A stretch of DNA of 64,000 nucleotides from Alteromonas pelagimontana (GTDB lineage Bacteria; Pseudomonadota; Gammaproteobacteria; Enterobacterales; Alteromonadaceae): the NCBI RefSeq assembly GCF_002499975.2, contig NZ_CP052766.1, forward strand, positions 620,001-684,000, read 5' to 3'. The notes beneath the pieces are model-generated. The model had not been told where the DNA came from, searched no databases, and worked only from the letters and a program-made list of their open reading frames with translations. The translations under genes and the position numbers were made by a program. Below, piece after piece: positions 35,980 to 45,100 of this stretch. Within the stretch, counting starts at the first letter, position 1. Each line of letters starts with the position of its first letter.

Positions 35980-37281
35980 GTATGGATACTTCTTGGGCTT
36001 TCGTCTAATCACTCGTGGATAATGCCTGTCTGGGATTTTATCGGGCAATGTAAACAGTCTCAGAGTATTAAGCAGCTCTTCATAGTGAGCAGGAAGCTTA
36101 CTTGCGCTTTGAACTGAAGTGAACATGAAGAACGCAATAACCTGCCTCATACAGAGATTGAAGCTCAATCTTGTCGGAGATAGTTCATCATAGTCTTTTG
36201 TCGCATCTATCATAGCGATCCTTATTAGGTTGTAAGCCAGCAACAATCCCCATAGCTCCTGGCGAACCATGTCAGGTTTTTTACTCCGTAGTGTATGTTT
36301 CGATTGATGCATTCCTTGTTTCATTTCCCTAAAACCTAATTCGATTTCCCAGCGTTGGGTATACACTTCTGTAACCTCGTCATAGGGGAAACGCAGTGGA
36401 TCGATTAGAGAGCTAAGGACGCGGTAGGTTTTTCCTTTTACCTGGTAGCTGGTTAGTCGAGCCGTTAGGTTTTCTGGCAGTTCGCTAAACTTCTTTCTGG
36501 CTTGAGGTGTGGTCGATAACGTCACAATTGCATCGTTCTTGCCTAGAGTATGCTTTACTTCATATTGTAAATCCTTTCTGGCAGGTATCATCCAGTGGGT
36601 ATCTTCTCCCACACTTTGCCAACTGTGTAGTAAACCAAGTGAGTAATATCCGCGGTCAAACAGGGTTAACGAGTGGCTAGGAACTGAAGGTAACAGTTGT
36701 TGAGCTAAACTCATTTCACCTGCATGCCGGCCATCAAACGCACTGTCTAATAGCAAATGGCTGGAAACTTCCATCAAACTGCACATCCGTACCTGTGGGT
36801 AGCTACTTTCCCCATGATTGTTGCTATCACAACCAAACTCATGACGGTTAATTTCGTTGTCGTGAGTCCGATATACCACGCCATCGACAGCCAGAAGGTT
36901 CAGTCCGCACCATTGCTCAAATGCCTGAGTGGTAAACGTTCTATGCGCTAATATTTGAAATGTTTGTTGTACAGCCTCGTAACCTAAACGTTGTCTACCC
37001 TGGACCAGCGCGCTGGGAGCAACAAGTTTATTTTTACCAGGCAAAGAAATATCCAGTCGACTGGCAATATCCCAAACTGTTTCATTGCGAAACAAGCTCA
37101 TTCCAACGACAGACCACATCACGGCTTCAAGCGGTAACCTCCTGCGCCGCACAGTTGCAACGCCTGCACGCTTAAAAGCTTGCTCAAGTATGTCAGGGTC
37201 AAGAATCGCTTTTAGTTTATCGAGGGAATTAACATCATCTAAAAATTGCGATGTATCAACTAATGCTTGAAGAAGAGACAT
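35950..37281 (-). CDS. IS4-family transposase
   Basis: 443-residue DDE transposase (E. coli IS4 442). Catalytic residues are visible as LAVDGVVYR (first Asp), TLFDRGYYSLG (second Asp) and the YREK signature YTQRWEIELGFREMKQ (Glu). The N-terminal FLDDVNSLDKLKAILDPDIL, RRRRLPLEAVMWSVVGMSLF matches IS4. No frameshift or stop, so it is probably functional. Confidence 0.96.
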   Translation of the reverse strand: MSLLQALVDTSQFLDDVNSLDKLKAILDPDILEQAFKRAGVATVRRRRLPLEAVMWSVVGMSLFRNETVWDIASRLDISLPGKNKLVAPSALVQGRQRLGYEAVQQTFQILAHRTFTTQAFEQWCGLNLLAVDGVVYRTHDNEINRHEFGCDSNNHGESSYPQVRMCSLMEVSSHLLLDSAFDGRHAGEMSLAQQLLPSVPSHSLTLFDRGYYSLGLLHSWQSVGEDTHWMIPARKDLQYEVKHTLGKNDAIVTLSTTPQARKKFSELPENLTARLTSYQVKGKTYRVLSSLIDPLRFPYDEVTEVYTQRWEIELGFREMKQGMHQSKHTLRSKKPDMVRQELWGLLLAYNLIRIAMIDATKDYDELSPTRLSFNLCMRQVIAFFMFTSVQSASKLPAHYEELLNTLRLFTLPDKIPDRHYPRVIRRKPKKYPYKRKCQSALN

Positions 37282-37285
37282 AAAA

Positions 37286-37315
37286 AATCCGATACCAGTT
37301 TCCTGATATCGGATT
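37286..37315 (-). promoter_or_regulatory. Hairpin immediately before the transposase start
   Basis: Read leftwards AATCCGATA, a 12-base loop and TATCGGATT are followed by TTTTATG, the ATG being the transposase start. The stem plus T tract resembles a terminator against outside transcription. An AGGA in the loop is the only ribosome-site-like sequence, so the structure may also limit translation. Confidence 0.55.
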
Positions 37316-37376
37316 GTGAACCCCTGAAAAGATCGGTCAACCGATCGCTAAAATATTTCTTAACTGATCGGCATTA

Positions 37377-37388
37377 AGCACCCCGCTC
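37377..37388. repeat. Right target-site duplication of the IS4 element
   Basis: Second exact copy of AGCACCCCGCTC, followed by GG and the T run of the split terminator. The rest, to 37646, has a short ACTTCGCT/AGCGAAGT hairpin (37446-37467) and no gene. Confidence 0.95.
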
Positions 37389-37646
37389 GGTTTTTTTTAT
37401 GGCAAAGTACGCTTCACCTGAATAGATTAAGTCACTCCGCCGATGACTTCGCTTCATATAGCGAAGTACATAATCAGCAAGATTGGAAGGTGCTCGGGGA
37501 CAGCGAATTGGCGCTCTCTACGGATTCACGTCAGGAAACAAAGGCTTTATAGACGGGCCAAGTAAAAAGGCCTGCGATTAATGCGCTACCTTGTCGCAGT
37601 TAGACTGTGGCAAGGCATAGAGGGATTTTGCCAAAGTAAACTGCGA

Positions 37647-38813
37647 TTACAGCGTAGAAAGAAAGCTTCCTAAGCGTCGCAGCATCTTATCGTAATAGGG
37701 ATTATAAGTCAGTCTGGCATATACTTTTTCCTCTTCCGTGAAACCCCACGGCCCGTACCATACTTTTTCTTCATCCTCACATTGCTGCGTTTTTTCCTCT
37801 GATTGGCCGTTATCGCAAATGCGAATACTGCCGTCGGCTCCGTACAATGGATTATCTGGTTTAAACATCACGCTCATATGGGATGCTGCACCTATTCTCT
37901 GTGCTGCTATTGGCATTGGCCATTTTTCCATGCCGTTAATGTCCGGAGCATCACTTCCCAGCCAATAAAGGCGTTTATGCGGTGAAGTCATACTCCTTTC
38001 GAAATATTCAGCGACTCTGTCTACATCCACGACGCTATCTTCCTGGGCTACTACCATGAATGCGGGCACTTCTAGCGCTCTTTCATCAAATTTGTCTGCT
38101 AAGACATCAACGCTTTGCTGATAAGCGGCGAAGCCCTGCATTGCCATCGAATTATATCGAGTGGGGTTGTCTTCAGGCTCCACGTTGGGCCAAGGATAAA
38201 CAGAAGTAATATAGGGAGCGAGCCAGGTATAGGCAAAGCTTGACTCAAAGGCCGGAGAAAACAGTAATAAAGCCTCAATATCTTCTCTTTCAAACGCTGT
38301 GATAGTGGCAAGATTAGCGCCCGTCGAAAAGCCAGCGAGCAACAACCTATCCACCTTCTTTGCAAATCCTGCTACTTGATAATCGACAATTTGCTGCCAG
38401 CTATTGTAAGAGACCTTGAGCATATCTCCCGGTTTGGAACCATGCCCTGGCAGCAGGATTGCCCTCACCCAGTAACCTTTGTCACATAAGTATTCACCGA
38501 CATCATTGAAAAAATAAGGAGAATCCCCAAGCCCGTGCACAAAGAGAACACCAGCGACTGCTTTGCCCTGCGGCTTGCATTCGAACGGCAGGTTCATCTC
38601 AATTTCCTGTTGCAGATTGTCCGTTACCGGAATTCGGTTGCTGGTCAGCCATTCCCGTGTGGCGCTGCGATAAGCCTGGAAATCCGCGATTTTCCAGGGA
38701 AGTATGCTTTCAGAGGGATGTAAACGGGCGCTTTTCGTCTGCTGACATCCAACAAGGGAGGCTAGCAGACAAAAAGCCACTAAACAGGTTGTTGTAAAGA
38801 GGAACTTAGCCAT
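37647..38813 (-). CDS. Lipoprotein alpha/beta hydrolase
   Basis: 388 residues with a lipoprotein signal (LVAFCLLASLVGC, lipobox Cys 23). An alpha/beta-hydrolase domain follows: VLFVHGLGDSPYFF (oxyanion region), nucleophile Ser in LLLAGFSTGANLAT, Asp in MVVAQEDSVVDVD and His in AASHMSVMFKP. A C-terminal extension of about 60 residues has a Cys pair (RICDNGQSEEKTQQCEDEE). Likely an envelope esterase or lipase; substrate unknown. Confidence 0.88.
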   Translation of the reverse strand: MAKFLFTTTCLVAFCLLASLVGCQQTKSARLHPSESILPWKIADFQAYRSATREWLTSNRIPVTDNLQQEIEMNLPFECKPQGKAVAGVLFVHGLGDSPYFFNDVGEYLCDKGYWVRAILLPGHGSKPGDMLKVSYNSWQQIVDYQVAGFAKKVDRLLLAGFSTGANLATITAFEREDIEALLLFSPAFESSFAYTWLAPYITSVYPWPNVEPEDNPTRYNSMAMQGFAAYQQSVDVLADKFDERALEVPAFMVVAQEDSVVDVDRVAEYFERSMTSPHKRLYWLGSDAPDINGMEKWPMPIAAQRIGAASHMSVMFKPDNPLYGADGSIRICDNGQSEEKTQQCEDEEKVWYGPWGFTEEEKVYARLTYNPYYDKMLRRLGSFLSTL

Positions 38814-38857
38814 ATGCGTTATATACTCTGCTATGGCTTACAATGATCAAGCAGCGG

Positions 38858-39268
38858 TTAATTAGTTTCCGCTGGCTCCACTAGCGGGCGGGTGCCATTT
38901 ACTAACGCTTTAGCAAGCAATTTATGAGTAAGTAACGAAAGAAGTTCGGTTTCTTCGTCACTGCGCTCTCCATCCACACCAGTTATTGCTATAGCGACTT
39001 CCATTGCCTTATCTGCATCAAAAAGCAGATCGCCTTTTAGTGCACGCAGGTAATCGATTTCCTGGCCTGCATCCAAAGCCTGACGGGTCTGATAAATGGC
39101 ATCATTAAAAAATGCTTCTCGACATATGGGGCTCTGCCAATCCAATTTTTCTAAAACGCTTTCAAGATATTCCTGTTCAGAAAGTGTGACTTTTTTGTCT
39201 ACCTGATAAAGTAAAACCGACAACCGGATTAACGCCTGATTAAAGGCCTGTTGAGGGGATAACTGCAT
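38858..39268 (-). CDS. Small TerB-like helical protein
   Basis: 136 residues from the ATG at 39266-39268 (GGAGAT upstream). FNQALIRLSVLLYQVDKKVTLSE and AMEVAIAITGVDGERSDEET repeat the pattern of TerB-like proteins, with acidic residues after each helix, but similarity is lower than for 15548-15988. Soluble, function unknown. It follows the SMC-like operon by about 200 bases in the same direction, but no link is proven. Confidence 0.6.
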   Translation of the reverse strand: MQLSPQQAFNQALIRLSVLLYQVDKKVTLSEQEYLESVLEKLDWQSPICREAFFNDAIYQTRQALDAGQEIDYLRALKGDLLFDADKAMEVAIAITGVDGERSDEETELLSLLTHKLLAKALVNGTRPLVEPAETN

Positions 39269-39474
39269 AAAACATCTCCATAGATGTGCGATACACTGCA
39301 CCACGACAACACTGCTCTGCGACCTTGCAGAACCAGCGATTTCACCATAGCATCAGTATGCATAATTTGAGTGACAAGCGTATTACGACCCTTTACTACA
39401 TAAAGTTCAGCTTGTTAACTAAATGTAAATAATTGGGACTTAAAAAAGAATCGCAAGGCCATTTTCGCACTTAA

Positions 39475-40341
39475 TTAAAGATAAATTTCTTGCAATGGAA
39501 TGGCATAAGCCAGCATGTGTTGTTGCAATACAGCCACCATGTTTGCTTCATTACACAGCGCCTGCAGTTTGGCATGAGTTGAACTAAAAACATTGCTGCG
39601 CAGAAATCCTACCGAACGCGCTTGCTTTTGATAAAGGTGTGGTTGATTAATTTTATAAAAAGCCTGTGGATTAATAGTGGTTAGATCAGGTAATAGCAAA
39701 CTCTGGATATGTGTAGTCGTTAACGCAATCTCTGCGCCTTTAGGGTCATAATCACAAAAGGCAATGATTCTTGCCTTTGTCGCGTAACACTCCAACAGCG
39801 AGGAAACGCCTCCGCTTTGAGATTTGTCATGCCCGCGATAGACAGCCAAAGTATTTTCATCTCTACCTGCCCACATCGCTTCATACCAGTGATCAAAGAT
39901 ATCCAGATTTTCTATTACGACTATCTTATTAATGCTGGTCTGCTGAAGTTGCGCGAGCGGCACCCGCAAAGAGGTTCCTTTGGGCAAAGGCGCGTTTAAC
40001 CCAATGCAAGCATAATTGCCTTGATGATGATTGACTAATACGTGAGTGTCTTCGGGTGCAAGCCTGGCCTGCTTTTCCGCACCAGAAACGCCAGCGAAGG
40101 CAACCCGGTTTTGCGTAGCAGTCGAGATAAAAAACAGATCTGGCTGATGTAAATGTAATTCCTGTTTTAATTTTTGTTTTGACTGCTCTGAGAATATCAG
40201 CTGCTTGCCCCGCCATTTGAGCAAGTCGCCGTAGTTATCGCTAAGATACCGCGCCAACCCGTCTGACGGTGTATAAACTAGCTTCCCCGGTTTAAGTAAA
40301 AAATCCCGCAGCGCATTTTGTTGGCGTCGATTAAGCACCAC
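39475..40341 (-). CDS. Toprim-domain protein of SMC-like (Wadjet-type) operon, JetD/MksG-like
   Basis: 288 residues. The N-terminal part looks like a small winged-helix region (YTPSDGLARYLSDNYGDLLK). The C-terminal half carries a Toprim-like site: Glu 144 in INKIVVIENLDIF, a Gly-rich VYRGHDKSQSGG, and the acidic pair Asp 197/Asp 199 in IIAFCDYDPKGAEIA. JetD/MksG nucleases of Wadjet-type systems have the same order of motifs. It shares one base with the preceding kleisin-like gene (TAATG), so it is translated with the complex. Expected to nick or cut DNA; not shown here. Confidence 0.7.
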   Translation of the reverse strand: MVLNRRQQNALRDFLLKPGKLVYTPSDGLARYLSDNYGDLLKWRGKQLIFSEQSKQKLKQELHLHQPDLFFISTATQNRVAFAGVSGAEKQARLAPEDTHVLVNHHQGNYACIGLNAPLPKGTSLRVPLAQLQQTSINKIVVIENLDIFDHWYEAMWAGRDENTLAVYRGHDKSQSGGVSSLLECYATKARIIAFCDYDPKGAEIALTTTHIQSLLLPDLTTINPQAFYKINQPHLYQKQARSVGFLRSNVFSSTHAKLQALCNEANMVAVLQQHMLAYAIPLQEIYL

Positions 40342-41561
40342 TAACGCAGCCCTAGCTCTACATCTTCAATAATAAAATTACCGGTGTACTGCGGGTGTGG
40401 CTGCCCGGTGGTGTCGATAGCAAAATAGGTTTGCTCTTCCAGCGTCAGGCCGTGATATCCGCCAATCACCTGATAAAGCCAGGCTTCAGCATCAAAATCC
40501 AGATCCCGAGCATGCAGATACTCCAGCGCGGTAATGCGCTTGCCACTTTCAATGACTTCACAAAAATACCTTTCAACCGCCTGTTTAAGTTTGTCTTCTT
40601 TAAACTCAACGGCGGTTTGTTGTTCTACCACTATCTGCTGTGCAGCGCGTTCGGGTTGTAATTCTTGTCGAGAACGATTTATTGCTTTAATCATTCCCAC
40701 CAGTTGCTGTAAATCGGCTTCATGTTCCATCCGATTTACATCGACAGCTGCTGGCGCTATGAGTCTTTGCGCCTGATTAAACAGTTTCGGCACCTGGCTT
40801 AAATTGTAATAATTGCCCGGCTGGAAATCCGGCTTTTGCTCCATATGTAAAACAAAGCCCTTCAGCAGGCGGGTACGACCTCTGAATTCGCGAAAACGCC
40901 CTAGCAGCGCCAGCAGGCGTGCCTGCACTATTGATAGTTCCTGAGTTACCCGTGAGAAGCTATGCTGTAAGGTAACAATCAACAGGTTTCGTAGTTCACG
41001 ATTGTTACCGGCCAACTCGCTCAATTCTTCAAACCGAAACATTTCCAGTTGCTTAAGCAACTCAGATACCTGACTTTGCGCCAGCTCGTTTTCGCGTATT
41101 TTGGCGTCGATAGAGGCAACATAACCAAATTCATTGTTGATCCGGCCAAACAGCGTACGTACGCTATTGGCAAGTGATTCGGTCAGCGTGTAGACATGCT
41201 CGGTTACGTCCGCCAGATGCACTTCACTTTCTGCAAACCGGCTATGAGCAAGTGCTTCTTTATAATGCTGCGCCAGGGTTTTGAGACTGGCCAAAGAAGA
41301 GCCGATATTCGCATCCAACTGACGATTGCGTTCGTCGTGCAAGCCACTTTCAAGAAGGTGGCGCACCGCATTTTTCAGGCGGATCCCAACTTCTTCATCA
41401 GGTCGCCACAATACCCCAAGCTGAAGTAAATTTTCAATAACTTTGGGGCTATGCTGTGTTTCATCCAACGTACCTGAAAGATATACTTCCATGATGAGAT
41501 CAGCATGTCTGCTCAAGGCGTTAAGGAGTTTTACCCCAGCCTGATGCAGGTTTGGATTCAT
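40341..41561 (-). CDS. MksF/JetA-like kleisin candidate
   Basis: 406-residue, largely helical soluble protein. N-terminal helices (HQAGVKLLNALSRHADLIME, VIENLLQLGVLWRPDEEVGI) suggest a winged-helix/dimerisation part. A long heptad-rich middle follows (about 85-235), then a second globular region ending DVELGLR. Sequence similarity to MukF is not obvious; the assignment rests on size, helix content and its place between the MksE-like and Toprim genes. It starts within the stop of the MksE-like gene. Confidence 0.6.
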   Translation of the reverse strand: MNPNLHQAGVKLLNALSRHADLIMEVYLSGTLDETQHSPKVIENLLQLGVLWRPDEEVGIRLKNAVRHLLESGLHDERNRQLDANIGSSLASLKTLAQHYKEALAHSRFAESEVHLADVTEHVYTLTESLANSVRTLFGRINNEFGYVASIDAKIRENELAQSQVSELLKQLEMFRFEELSELAGNNRELRNLLIVTLQHSFSRVTQELSIVQARLLALLGRFREFRGRTRLLKGFVLHMEQKPDFQPGNYYNLSQVPKLFNQAQRLIAPAAVDVNRMEHEADLQQLVGMIKAINRSRQELQPERAAQQIVVEQQTAVEFKEDKLKQAVERYFCEVIESGKRITALEYLHARDLDFDAEAWLYQVIGGYHGLTLEEQTYFAIDTTGQPHPQYTGNFIIEDVELGLR

Positions 41562-42196
41562 TACAGTAAGCTCCCTTGTTGCACGGCCTGCTCCGCCTGC
41601 TCTGTCAAACTTAACGCCTCAGTTTCATCAATAAACTTAATCACGTCGTAGAGGTATTCTATCTTTCCGGTGGCAAGGTAAATCTGCTTTTCCTGATTAG
41701 GCTTCATAAGATAGCCCAGATCAGTCAGTCGCTTGAACACCTGTTTAAGCTGTCCTTCCAACGCCGTACTGGTGGAGCCGAACATCCGATAGCGAGAAAT
41801 CTTTTCCAGTTGCTCATTAAATGCAGGCGTATCTTCGATGGTGCTTTGCAGCTCATTTAGCCGTATGGCGCTGCCTTGGGTAATGGGAACATCGTTGCCG
41901 CTCGCCTGCTGAACCAACAGCAGCCATTCTACAAGAGGCAATAAGCTGCTGGCGGTTTCCTGAAGCTGTTGACCGAGCACTTTACGCTCACTTTCGCCAA
42001 GAGTCTGATAAGCGGCGAAGAAGACCTCTCCTTCTGCTGCCGTGGCCAGCGTGCGATTTAGAACATTTAATTGGCTCTCGATTTTATCGCTGTTGCCGCT
42101 GACTTTAAGGTAGCGCCATGCTTCTTCATTAGTAATTTGACAAATAAATTCGCCCGACAACAAATGTTCCAGAATTCGGCCGTGTTCGGTAATCAT
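41561..42196 (-). CDS. MksE/JetB-like condensin accessory subunit
   Basis: 211 residues. EHLLSGEFICQITNEEAWRYL near the start, GEVFFAAYQTLGESERKVLG and a C-terminal winged-helix-like part (QLKQVFKRLTDLGYLMKPNQ) fit the MukE/MksE/JetB role of a small winged-helix subunit binding the kleisin. It overlaps the SMC gene by four bases (ATGA) and the next gene by one. Confidence 0.7.
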   Translation of the reverse strand: MITEHGRILEHLLSGEFICQITNEEAWRYLKVSGNSDKIESQLNVLNRTLATAAEGEVFFAAYQTLGESERKVLGQQLQETASSLLPLVEWLLLVQQASGNDVPITQGSAIRLNELQSTIEDTPAFNEQLEKISRYRMFGSTSTALEGQLKQVFKRLTDLGYLMKPNQEKQIYLATGKIEYLYDVIKFIDETEALSLTEQAEQAVQQGSLL

Positions 42197-45100
42197 GCAG
42201 AAGCCTCCTGCTGACGTTGTTTAATCAATTCACTAATGGCGCTGACACGCGGCTGCACTACCTGCAATTTACGGGTGGCTTTATCGATAAGATACCGGTT
42301 GTCGAACAATGACAGCACCTCCGATTCAGGATTGGGAAACGCACCTACCACAGAAATGTTGTTGTTTTGGCAGGCATCGAAAATTTTCTTAACGTTATTT
42401 TGGTGAAGTGTGCCCAATTCATCAATCGGCCAGTGGATTGTGGTGTTTGCCTTACCTCGTAACAACCGGGTAAAAGCCAGCAGGAATTTGCATAAAATTA
42501 AATATGCCATACCATGGCTGGATGACTCGTTCAGTTGACGGTCGGTGCGGATCACCAATTCCGAATTGCCTTCTTTTAAATGAAGTTCGATGTCGAGCAA
42601 CTTACTTATGCCGCCGGTAAGCGCGGCCCTTCCAAGAATATCCAGCACCCGGCGCATACTTAACGCATAATCATCATCCGGTAATTCCACCTTACCGCTT
42701 GCCAGCCACTCTTCATAAAGCAGATTAAACTGGGTAAGCTCTGGCCAGAATTCGAGTTCGCTGATGCGCGAGCGAATTTTTACTGCGGAATGAGAAACAC
42801 CGTCAAGAAAGAGTTCTTCGTCAACTTCTTTGCTAATTCGCTTACTTTGATTGACAATTCGCTTGTCGATATCTTCGAGTACCCGATAATAAGAAGTCAG
42901 ATCAGCACCAAATATTCTGCCCTGCTCTCGTAATCCCTGCAGCTTCTGCGGAACAATAACATTAAGTAGCTGCGCCAGATGACTTACCAGGCGTCGATGG
43001 TCGACACTTTTGTGCCCTTGCGTCGTGATTACCGCACATTCTTCCCGTGACCGCTCCCAGGTATCAGATAAACCAGTACCTGCCTGAGCTGCAATAAGCT
43101 GATCAAAATGCTCAACATGGGCTTTAATATCGTCCAGCAGACGCTGGCGTTCCTGAAGTAGGGTTAGCCCTTCAGAAATACGTTGACCGATGCTTACTGC
43201 GCTTTTGCTCTGTTCGTTCATCTCGGTAGAGACAGGCAGGTTTATTTTGCCAAGCTGACGAATTATTTGTTGTACATCATTTTCCTGCTCTCTGGCCTGA
43301 TTAAGATGCTGCTCAATCTGAGCCTGCAATTCCTTAAGCTGCTGACGCTTATTTTTATACTCGCTGCCCTGGCGTTCCAGCTCCCGCTCCGCCTTTGCGC
43401 TTTCTTTACGCGCCTTGGCCAATCCTTGTTGCCAGGTAACTTTGTGACCCATAAATACATTCTTATACCAATGGTCGTAATCGCTTACTTTATGCCGATG
43501 GCGTTCTGTGTGATTAATATCCTGCTGAAGCTGGTTAATCGCCTTTTGCAAGCTGCCGATTTCATCAATATCCACACCGCGATTTGCCAGTTCGTCTGCC
43601 AACCATTGTTCAGTCTTTTGTTTATCCTCTTTGGCACTGTCTTTGGCTTTTAGAATATGCCGCTCAATCTGGCGCAACTTGTCTTCGCTATCGGTGATCA
43701 ACTGCTGCCAATGGAACTGATGTTCGGTTTCGGCTTCACGCTGCTGGTCCCGTACTTCCTGCATCGCCTCTTTGTGCTGCGCTTGGCACTTTTCCTGCTC
43801 GGCAGCATTTGCCGTTACACGCGCCTGATTACCTTTTCTGCGCTCGCCTACAGCCTGTAAATATTCCTTTTGAACCTGATCTTTATTTAGCTGAACGCGT
43901 TTACGATTGGCTTCAGCACTGCGGTTTTCACTTTCATATCTAGCTTGCATCAACTCAGCATTACGCACTGATTCGCTGGCTTTCGCGAGCTCTGCCTCGG
44001 CATCGTTCTGCTGGGAAAGTTTCTCTGCCAGCTTATTCTGCGCCTGTGCCAGCCTGTTTTGCAGCGCCTGCTCAGAGTCGGCGTATGGCGGTGTATCAAC
44101 CGGTGCAAGATCAAGCATTAGCCCAAACAAGCTATCATGCTCGTCACCCACCTGAGGTTTCAAATCGTCTCGCGCTAACAGATCTGGATGAATGACTTTA
44201 CCAAGCGTAGACTCCCAACCGGCCTTTTCTCGACGAAGATATTCAAGCAGACTGTTATTACCTGGATACAATAACGCCTCTACCTTATCTACCTGTGCCT
44301 GCTGTGCCTGATAAGCAATAGACGTTTTTTCAAGCGCACTGTTCGCCTGAGCTCTTGCTTTCACTGCGCTCTCGTATTCGAGGTGGGCACGCCGATGATT
44401 ATCCCTGCTTGCATCTTCAACCATGCCGGCTTCTTTTATTTCGGCATCCAGCAAATCCAGCTGGCTTTGCTCAAATTCCGTGAAGCCCATATTGTTCAGC
44501 GCCGCTGCAATTTCCGCATGTTGGATTTTTAATTCGTTCAGCCGCGCGCTATATTCCTTCTCAACCTCATTTAGCTGCAGACGATATTCATCGCGAATAG
44601 CTTGCAGGCTCTCTTGTTGCTCGGATTTTTGCTGCGCCAGCTTGCTGTAGCCATTTTGTTTCTCTTCATCGAACGCTTCAAGCTCCATAAGGTGCTTTTC
44701 ACTTAACGCACGCATGCGTTTATTAAACGCCGATTCAATATCCTGATGTTTTTCGGTAAGCAGGTTATAGCGGGTAGATAAGGTACTGATTTCGCTCTGC
44801 CACTGTCCCAGTTTCTGTACACTGTCTTTAAGGGTGTCGATGTCTTGACTTTGCCAGTTTTCAAATTCCCGCTCTACATTATCCAACTCTTTTTCAAGCT
44901 TATTAGCATCGGCCCGTGCCTCTGATAGCTGCTGATTAAGGGTGTCCTGCGTGTTACTCCACTGCTGCTCATCTGTTTTGAGTGTATGCAGCGTATCATC
45001 CAGTTGTTGCTGTTTTTCTACCAGCATCGCGCTCAACGTGGATTCGTCCACTGCAAACTGGTGCTTGAGCAAGCCGAGACGTTGTTCATTCTGTTGAAGC

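Larger units (their letters stand above)
35941..37376 (-). mobile_element. Complete IS4-family insertion sequence, 1436 bp
   Basis: Terminal inverted repeats TAATGCCAGTCAGTTAAGA (left end) and TAATGCCGATCAGTTAAGA (right end, complement) match at 17 of 19 positions. The latter closely resembles the E. coli IS4 end. A perfect 12-bp target duplication, AGCACCCCGCTC, flanks it at 35929-35940 and 37377-37388. One intact transposase gene is inside. Both ends carry hairpins able to block transcription entering the element. Intact ends and perfect duplication suggest a recent insertion and probable activity. Confidence 0.95.
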
